A DNA stretch of 11,735 bases. Origin: Hyphomicrobiales bacterium. Its GTDB lineage: Bacteria; Pseudomonadota; Alphaproteobacteria; Rhizobiales; GCA-2746425. Below the pieces are notes generated by a model, which worked only from the letters and a program-made list of their open reading frames with translations, had not been told where the DNA came from and did no database searches. Positions 6,953-11,735 of this stretch are shown here, one piece after another (positions within the stretch are counted from its first letter, which is position 1; each line of letters begins with the position of its first letter). The position numbers were made by a program, and so were the translations under genes. The stretch is from positions 5,544-17,278 of the forward strand of contig NVXB01000087.1 in the NCBI GenBank assembly GCA_002746425.1, given 5' to 3'.

Positions 6953-7000
6953 TTTGAATGTAAAATGCCTAATACATTGTAAAATAACAGAAAAATATAT
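6953..7000 (+). promoter_or_regulatory. Probable boxC promoter region
   Basis: A very AT-rich segment between the two operators. Candidate elements include TTGAAT (6954-6959), TTGTAA (6977-6982), TAAAAT (6980-6985) and TATATT (6996-7001), but no pair has the 16-18-base spacing of a good sigma-70 promoter. The segment AATGCCTAATACATT (6964-6978) is a further imperfect palindrome with a degenerate TGCC half-site. A promoter here is inferred from position and base composition only. Confidence 0.4.
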
Positions 7001-7014
7001 TGCATTATTATGCA
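7001..7014 (+). promoter_or_regulatory. Putative operator O2b, perfect TGCA-N6-TGCA
   Basis: TGCATTATTATGCA, followed by TAA so that TGCATAA recurs exactly as at 6946-6952 and 3573-3579. It lies 61 bases before the boxC start, in a position where a bound repressor would cover the early transcribed region or the promoter. Confidence 0.62.
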
Positions 7015-7064
7015 TAAACAAGTTGATTCTAGCCCATGTTTCGTTAAATTGTGGCAGGTAAAAA

Positions 7065-7069
7065 AAGGA
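7065..7069 (+). promoter_or_regulatory. Shine-Dalgarno site fixing the boxC start
   Basis: AAGGA, 6 bases before the ATG at 7076. The in-frame ATG at 7070 abuts the site directly and the in-frame ATG at 7010 lies inside operator O2b, so both are poor starts. Confidence 0.75.
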
Positions 7070-7075
7070 ATGCCC

Positions 7076-8737
7076 ATGACCGCCATTATCGAGTTTCAGA
7101 CTAACCCTTCCAAATACCGACATTGGAAAATCAACTATGACGGTCCAATCGCAAATCTCATTATGGATGTTGATGAGGATGGCGGGTTGTTTGATGGTTA
7201 CCAACTGAAATTGAATTCCTATGATCTAGGCGTCGACATTGAATTGGCAGACGTTGTTCAGCGCATGCGCTTTGAGCACCCCGAGGTCAAAGTGGTCATT
7301 ATGCAATCAGGCAAAGACAGGGTCTTTTGCGCGGGCGCTAACATTCGGATGCTTGGCAGTGCACAGCATAGCCACAAGGTGAATTTTTGTAAGTTTACCA
7401 ACGAGACGCGAAATACTTTTGAAGCTGCTGAAGAAGACAGCGGCCAGAAATATATTGCAGCGATCAAAGGCGCTTGCGCCGGCGGTGGATACGAGCTGGC
7501 ACTGGCCTGCAATCACATCATGCTGACAGATGACAGCAGCTCATCTGTGTCATTGCCTGAAGTGCCGCTATTGGCCGTTTTGCCCGGCACAGGGGGGCTG
7601 ACCCGCGTGACCGACAAGCGTAAAGTTCGCCGTGACCGCGCTGATATTTTCTGTTCGATGGAAGAAGGTATCAAAGGCAAGCGCGCCAAAGAATGGCGTT
7701 TGGTGGACGAGGTTATTCCCAACTCTAAATTTGATGAGACGGTACAGCTGCGCGCCCGTGAATTTGCTGCGGCATCCGCCAAGGCAGATGTGGCGCAAGG
7801 GATTGCTCTTGGGCCGCTCGACAAAACCATCAGCGATGATGGATCGCTCAGCTATTCGCTGGTGGAAGTGGCACTGAACCGGGATAAACGGACGGCCACC
7901 ATTACGCTTAGTGGCCCAAAGGGCGATGCACCAGTCGATATGTCAGCTTTCGAAGCTGAAGGTGATCAGGCCTATCTGTTGAAGCTGGCTCGTGAGTTGG
8001 ACGATGCCATTTTGCATCTGCGCCTGAACGAAAAAGAGGCTGGCCTTTTGGTGTTCCGCACCCAGGGCGACCCTGCCTTATTCGCTGCGCATGAGGCCTT
8101 GCTGGCTGCCAATACCGACCATTGGCTGGCCAATGAAGTACGCCAATACTGGAAGCGCATTCTCAAGCGCGTCGACGTGACATCGCGTTCGATGATGGCT
8201 TTGATCGAGCATGGCTCCTGCTTTGTTGGTGTCTTGGCCGAGTTGTTGTTTGCGGTAGATCGCAGCTACATGATGGAAGATGAATTTGATGGTGATAACC
8301 GCCATATGGCGACTGTTACCTTAACCGATGCCAATTTTGGCCCCTATCCGATGGGCAATGGTTTAACCCGTTTGCAGACCCGTTTTCTGGGCGAGCCAGA
8401 GCAGGTCGATATTGCAAAGGCTAAAATTGGCGAAGCGCTTGAAGCCAAAGATGCAGATGCGATTGGTCTTGTGACGATGATCTTGGATGACATTGACTGG
8501 GAAGACGAGATCCGCATTTTCGCGGAGGAGCGCGCCAGCTTTAGTCCTGATGCGATGACCGGCATGGAAGCCAATTTGCGTTTTGCTGGCCCCGAGACGA
8601 TGGAAACCCGTATCTTTGGTCGTTTAACGGCCTGGCAGAACTGGATATTTATTCGCCCCAATGCCGTTGGCAAAACGGGTGCCCTGCAGCGTTACGGCAC
8701 CGGCGTGCGTGGCGATTTCAACATGGAGCGCGTCTAA
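7076..8737 (+). CDS. boxC: Benzoyl-CoA-dihydrodiol lyase BoxC (ring-opening)
   Basis: 553 residues from the chosen ATG, the usual BoxC length. BoxC belongs to the crotonase (enoyl-CoA hydratase) superfamily and opens the ring of 2,3-epoxybenzoyl-CoA with two waters, giving 3,4-dehydroadipyl-CoA semialdehyde and formate. Characteristic segments are KLKLNSYDLGVDIEL (44-58 region), FCAGANIRMLG (84-94), VNFCKFTNETRN (102-113), the glycine-rich ACAGGGYELALACNH (133-147), and SLPEVPLLAVLPGTGG (159-174). Cys105 and Glu162 fall where I recall catalytic Cys111 and Glu168 of the Azoarcus enzyme, a constant offset of six; the acidic pair in CSMEEG probably supplies the other carboxylate. The second half (about 260-553) is the BoxC-specific extension. 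It is first in the boxCBA operon and is preceded by paired operators; boxB follows after 77 bases. Confidence 0.95.
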   Translation: MTAIIEFQTNPSKYRHWKINYDGPIANLIMDVDEDGGLFDGYQLKLNSYDLGVDIELADVVQRMRFEHPEVKVVIMQSGKDRVFCAGANIRMLGSAQHSHKVNFCKFTNETRNTFEAAEEDSGQKYIAAIKGACAGGGYELALACNHIMLTDDSSSSVSLPEVPLLAVLPGTGGLTRVTDKRKVRRDRADIFCSMEEGIKGKRAKEWRLVDEVIPNSKFDETVQLRAREFAAASAKADVAQGIALGPLDKTISDDGSLSYSLVEVALNRDKRTATITLSGPKGDAPVDMSAFEAEGDQAYLLKLARELDDAILHLRLNEKEAGLLVFRTQGDPALFAAHEALLAANTDHWLANEVRQYWKRILKRVDVTSRSMMALIEHGSCFVGVLAELLFAVDRSYMMEDEFDGDNRHMATVTLTDANFGPYPMGNGLTRLQTRFLGEPEQVDIAKAKIGEALEAKDADAIGLVTMILDDIDWEDEIRIFAEERASFSPDAMTGMEANLRFAGPETMETRIFGRLTAWQNWIFIRPNAVGKTGALQRYGTGVRGDFNMERV

Positions 8738-8746
8738 GGAAAGAAA

Positions 8747-8773
8747 AATTTTCGAGATTGAATCTTGAAAATT
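8747..8773 (+). repeat. Hairpin in boxC-boxB spacer
   Basis: Arms 8747-8759 and 8761-8773 are complementary at 12 of 13 positions, and the remaining pair is G-U in RNA. As there is a single central base, the real loop would be the innermost 5-7 bases and the stem about 10 pairs. It starts 9 bases after the boxC stop. It is AT-rich with no T-run after it, so it looks like an intercistronic RNA stem rather than an intrinsic terminator. Confidence 0.6.
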
Positions 8774-8814
8774 GAAGCCTTCATCCAATCCGCGCAATGC
8801 AATAGGAGAAAGAA

Positions 8815-10266
8815 ATGCTTGATCTGATCAACGTAAATTACGACACGCAAATTCCAAATAATGTGGGCCTAAGCGAAGACAAAAAGGTCTTGAAGGCGCT
8901 GGAAAAATGGCACCCCGGTTACATCAACTGGTGGAATGATCTGATTCCTCAGAATTTCCAGAAAAGCATGGTTTATTTGCGCACCGCCGTCAGCGTTGAT
9001 CCAAAGGGCTGGGCCAAATTTGATTATGTGAAAATGCCGGAATATCGCTGGGGTGTGCTTTTGGCCCCTCAGGTTGAAGACCGCAGAATTCCAATGGGTG
9101 AGCACGCGGGTGAATTGGCCTGGCAGGAAGTGCCCGGTGAATACCGCAACATGCTCAAACGCCTGATTGTTATTCAGGGCGATACGGAGCCTGGTTCTGT
9201 CGAGCAGCAGCGTTTCCTGGGGCTCACCTCGCCATCGCTTTATGACATGCGCAATTTGTTTCAGGTGAATGTTGAGGAAGGTCGCCACCTTTGGGCGATG
9301 GTCTATTTGCTGCAGAAATATTTTGGCAAGGACGGGCGCGAAGAGGCGGATGATCTGTTGATCCGCTCATCTGGTAGTGAAGAGGCCCCGAGGATGCTGG
9401 GCGCCTTTAATGAAGAGACACCGGATTGGCTGTCCTTTTTCATGTTCACCTATTTCACCGACCGCGACGGCAAAATGCAGCTCGAATCTTTGGCGCAATC
9501 CGGTTTTGATCCGCTCTCGCGGACATGCCGCTTCATGCTCACCGAAGAAGCACACCATATGTTCGTGGGTGAGACGGGCGTGGGCCGCGTTATCCAAGCC
9601 ACATGTGAGGCCATGAAAAAGGCTGGCATTACTGATCCTTACGACATCGGCAAAGTCCGCGATCTGGGCGTTATCGATCTTCCTACAATTCAGAAGAAGC
9701 TTAATCTGCACTATACATTGTCACTCGATCTTTTTGGCCGTGAGGTTTCAACCAATGCCGCCAATGCGTTTAATGCCGGTGTTAAAGGCCGTTACATGGA
9801 ATTGCGGATTGACGATGATCACAAACTGCAAAACGACACCTACATGGTGCGCAATGTGGTCAATCAGCAATTGGTCAACGAAGAAGTGCCGGCCTTAACA
9901 GCGATTAACATGCGGCTTCGCGATGATTATGTTCGCGATGCAGCCGGTGGTGTTGGCCGTTGGAACAAAGCCATTCAAAAAATGGGCATCGAATTCAAAA
10001 TGATGCTTCCCAATGAGGCATTCCATCGCCAAATTGGCGTGTTCGCAGCGATTAAAGCCAACCCGGAAGGCGATATTATCAGCCAGGAAGCATGGGATGT
10101 TGGTGTCAAAGACTGGCTGCCAACCAAGGAAGATGGTGCCTTCATTCAGTCGCTTATGGTGCCATGTTTTGAGCCTGGCCAATATGCGGGTTGGATCGCT
10201 CCGCCCAAAGTCGGCATCGACAACAAGCCCGGCGATTATGAGTATGTCAAATTGCACATGGCCTAG
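8815..10266 (+). CDS. boxB: Benzoyl-CoA 2,3-epoxidase oxygenase subunit BoxB
   Basis: 483-residue class I di-iron monooxygenase that epoxidises benzoyl-CoA at the 2,3 position using O2, with electrons from BoxA. All six di-iron ligands can be placed: Glu125 (GDTEPGS), Glu155 and His158 (EEGRH), Asp216 (TDRDGK), Glu245 and His248 (TEEAHH). Each is shifted by exactly five from the Azoarcus evansii numbers as I recall them (120, 150, 153, 211, 240, 243), so the enzyme should be active. The C-terminal WDVGVKDWLP and PGQYAGWIAPP segments are typical of BoxB. The start is supported by AGGAG at 8804-8808, 6 bases before the ATG. It lies between boxC and boxA with hairpin-bearing spacers of 77 and 98 bases. 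Confidence 0.96.
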   Translation: MLDLINVNYDTQIPNNVGLSEDKKVLKALEKWHPGYINWWNDLIPQNFQKSMVYLRTAVSVDPKGWAKFDYVKMPEYRWGVLLAPQVEDRRIPMGEHAGELAWQEVPGEYRNMLKRLIVIQGDTEPGSVEQQRFLGLTSPSLYDMRNLFQVNVEEGRHLWAMVYLLQKYFGKDGREEADDLLIRSSGSEEAPRMLGAFNEETPDWLSFFMFTYFTDRDGKMQLESLAQSGFDPLSRTCRFMLTEEAHHMFVGETGVGRVIQATCEAMKKAGITDPYDIGKVRDLGVIDLPTIQKKLNLHYTLSLDLFGREVSTNAANAFNAGVKGRYMELRIDDDHKLQNDTYMVRNVVNQQLVNEEVPALTAINMRLRDDYVRDAAGGVGRWNKAIQKMGIEFKMMLPNEAFHRQIGVFAAIKANPEGDIISQEAWDVGVKDWLPTKEDGAFIQSLMVPCFEPGQYAGWIAPPKVGIDNKPGDYEYVKLHMA

Positions 10267-10271
10267 TCTGA

Positions 10272-10306
10272 TCAATTTCGGGGGCGATTTGGTCGCCCTC
10301 GATTGA
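10272..10306 (+). repeat. Strong hairpin in boxB-boxA spacer
   Basis: A 10-pair stem (10278-10287 with 10293-10302, one G-U, loop TTTGG) is GC-rich in its upper part. It is extended below by four more pairs (10272-10275 with 10303-10306) past a two-base bulge. It begins 5 bases after the boxB stop. No T-run follows, so full termination is unlikely because boxA must be expressed. It could stabilise the 3' end of a processed boxCB message or attenuate read-through into boxA. Confidence 0.65.
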
Positions 10307-10364
10307 GCAGGAGAAATATCCAGATAATCGTGCAAAAGCCATTCTGAGCGCAAAGTAACACACT

Positions 10365-11546
10365 ATGAATAAGCCCATCAAACAGCATTTGATCGATCCC
10401 GAAATTTGTATTCGCTGTTACACTTGCGAGATGAGTTGCCCTGTGGGCGCAATTGAACACAATGACGACAACGTTGTGATCAATGCGGATAGTTGTGATC
10501 TTTGCATGGCGTGCATTCCTGTTTGCCCAACCGGTTCCATTGATGAATGGCGGGTGGTGAATAAGCCATATTCATTGGAAAGCCAGTACGAATGGGAAGA
10601 GCTGCCTGAGCAAGAAGATTTGGGCCAAGACGAGGCTGCGACCGGACTTGAAGCTTTGGATGATGCGATGGCTGCTTTGTTGGCCGACGCGCATAAAGGG
10701 GCAGGCGGTAAAGCAAAAGCTCCCGCATCAGCGGCTAAACCAACCATCAATATGTACAATCTTGGACACCCCGCCACTGCAACGGTGCAGGGTAACTTCA
10801 AGCTGACCGACGACCCTAAGCACGATGTGCGGCACATCATTCTCGATATGGGCAGCTTGCCATTTCCGATTCTTGAGGGGCAGTCAGTTGGCGTTATTCC
10901 CCCTGGCACCGACACCGAGGGCAAGCCACATCTGCCACGGCTCTATTCTGTTTCGAGTCCACGCGATGGAGAGCGCCCAAATTTCAATAACATCTCGCTG
11001 ACGGTGAAGCGTGAAGACAACGGATTATGCTCTAATTATGTGTGCAATCTGGAAAAAGGCGACAGCGTGCAGGTCACGGGGCCCTTTGGTGCAACATTTT
11101 TGATGCCATCTGACCCCGATGCGCGCCTTTTGATGATTTGCACCGGAACAGGGGCTGCGCCAATGCGATCTTTCACCATGCGTAGGCAGCGCACAATTGG
11201 TGAAAACTCTGGCGGAATGACAATATTTTTCGGTGCACGTTCGCCTGAAAGCCTGCCCTATTTTGGACCTCTGTCCAAAGTGCCTCCGGCGCTGCTGGAG
11301 CAGCATCTGGTTTACTCGCGCCACGGCGAAAAAGAATATGTTCAAGATCGTATTCTCGCAGAATATGAGAAAGTTTCTGAACTCTTGGCAGACCCAAAGA
11401 CGCATATCTATATTTGCGGTTTGCGCGGCATGGAAGAAGGCGTTGATCGGGCCTTTAGCACCATCGCTGAAAGCGGGGGCGAACAATGGGCCGCCATGCG
11501 CGATGTAATGCGCGAAGATGGCCGCTATCATGTTGAAACCTACTAG
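10365..11546 (+). CDS. boxA: Benzoyl-CoA epoxidase reductase subunit BoxA
   Basis: 393-residue iron-sulfur flavoprotein that carries electrons from NADPH to BoxB. The N-terminus holds two [4Fe-4S] motifs: Cys15, 18, 21, 25 (CIRCYTCEMSC) and Cys44, 47, 50, 54 (CDLCMACIPVC). An acidic then Ala/Lys-rich linker (about 75-127) leads to a ferredoxin-NADP-reductase-like module. That module shows RLYSVSSP (192-199, FAD binding), ICTGTGAAPMRSF (258-270, NADP binding) and YICGLRGMEEGV (349-360), and the chain ends in YHVETY as expected for an FNR-type C-terminus. The start is fixed by an in-frame TAA at 10356-10358 and the fit of the N-terminus (HLIDPEICIRC) to BoxA. It has no good Shine-Dalgarno site near the ATG; an AGGAG lies 51 bases away at 10309-10313. 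The following thioesterase starts one base after its stop. Confidence 0.95.
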   Translation: MNKPIKQHLIDPEICIRCYTCEMSCPVGAIEHNDDNVVINADSCDLCMACIPVCPTGSIDEWRVVNKPYSLESQYEWEELPEQEDLGQDEAATGLEALDDAMAALLADAHKGAGGKAKAPASAAKPTINMYNLGHPATATVQGNFKLTDDPKHDVRHIILDMGSLPFPILEGQSVGVIPPGTDTEGKPHLPRLYSVSSPRDGERPNFNNISLTVKREDNGLCSNYVCNLEKGDSVQVTGPFGATFLMPSDPDARLLMICTGTGAAPMRSFTMRRQRTIGENSGGMTIFFGARSPESLPYFGPLSKVPPALLEQHLVYSRHGEKEYVQDRILAEYEKVSELLADPKTHIYICGLRGMEEGVDRAFSTIAESGGEQWAAMRDVMREDGRYHVETY

Positions 11547-11547
11547 A

Positions 11548-11735
11548 ATGCAGCTGCGCCCCGGTACAGAATACGTTCATGAAATTCGCGTTACCTGGGG
11601 CGATTGTGATCCCGCCAGAATTGCGTATACAGGCCGACTGCCCTGGTTCGCGCTGGATGCCATCAACGCATGGTGGGAAGAACATAATGGCGGCGATGGA
11701 TGGTTCCAGCTCGAAGTTGACCACAATATCGGCAC
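11548..11735 (+). CDS. Hotdog-fold acyl-CoA thioesterase (4-HBT-like), 3'-truncated
   Basis: The first 62 residues of a protein that runs off the window. The sequence around VTWGDCDPARIAYTGRLPWFALDAINAWW matches the N-terminal active-site region of 4-hydroxybenzoyl-CoA thioesterases. Asp21, the second Asp of GDCDPA, aligns with catalytic Asp17 of the Pseudomonas enzyme. It would hydrolyse an aromatic or other acyl-CoA to the acid and CoA. The ATG at 11548 follows the boxA stop by one base. An in-frame ATG at 11530 would add MLKPTR and overlap boxA by 17 bases; neither has a clear ribosome site. As the fourth gene of the box operon it may relieve CoA trapping by unusable aroyl-CoA products; substrate unproven. 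Confidence 0.85.
   Translation, partial: MQLRPGTEYVHEIRVTWGDCDPARIAYTGRLPWFALDAINAWWEEHNGGDGWFQLEVDHNIG

Noticed and set aside
7010..7075. Upstream in-frame ATGs for boxC (7010 and 7070)
   Set aside because: The first is inside operator O2b and would add 22 residues not expected in BoxC; the second touches the Shine-Dalgarno site. The ATG at 7076 has ideal spacing.
10272..10306. Hairpin after boxB as an intrinsic terminator
   Set aside because: No T-rich tract follows and boxA, an obligate partner of BoxB, lies directly downstream with no clear promoter.
10330..10347. Five-codon GTG frame after the AGGAG in the boxB-boxA spacer as a leader peptide
   Set aside because: Too short, wrong distance from the AGGAG, and no codon pattern suggesting attenuation.
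1..11735. Mobile elements, CRISPR arrays, tRNA or rRNA genes
   Set aside because: No transposase, regularly spaced repeats, terminal inverted repeats or cloverleaf sequence seen; the genes form an ordinary one-strand catabolic cluster.

Overview
The window is an aerobic aromatic-acid degradation locus from a Gram-negative bacterium. By gene content and protein character I lean towards an alphaproteobacterium, but that is an impression; no marker gene is present to settle it. All ten complete or near-complete genes, plus a partial gene at each window edge included in that set or flanking it, read on the + strand and are tightly packed. No tRNA, rRNA, CRISPR array, insertion sequence or phage gene was seen, and no gene-free stretch exceeds about 125 bases.

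Block 1 (1-3572) is a three-gene unit: the C-terminal part of a feruloyl-CoA-synthase-type ligase, an amidohydrolase resembling the 4-hydroxyphenyl-beta-ketoacyl-CoA hydrolase (CouO) family, and an acyl-CoA dehydrogenase. Together these look like side-chain processing of a phenylpropanoid (cinnamate or phenylpropionate-like) acid.

Block 2 (3573-6952) opens with a regulatory gap and holds a DUF4863/PnbB-type cupin-like protein, benzoate-CoA ligase, an alpha/beta hydrolase and a DUF309 protein. The last three are linked by a 1-base and a 4-base stop/start overlap.

Block 3 (6953-11735) opens with a second regulatory gap and holds boxC, boxB, boxA and the start of a hotdog-fold thioesterase. This is the box pathway: benzoyl-CoA, made by the ligase of block 2, is epoxidised by BoxAB and the ring is opened hydrolytically by BoxC to 3,4-dehydroadipyl-CoA semialdehyde plus formate. 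All six di-iron ligands of BoxB and both [4Fe-4S] motifs of BoxA are intact. The semialdehyde dehydrogenase (boxD), a BoxR-type regulator and a transporter are not in the window.

The most interesting non-coding signal is a family of 14-base TGCA-N6-TGCA-like elements, arranged in pairs in front of both block 2 and block 3 and absent from the other gaps. They probably mark the two operons as one benzoyl-CoA-responsive regulon. Long hairpins in the boxC-boxB and boxB-boxA spacers may tune the relative expression of the box proteins. The three poorly characterised genes around benzoate-CoA ligase (DUF4863, alpha/beta hydrolase, DUF309) are the best candidates for undescribed biochemistry.
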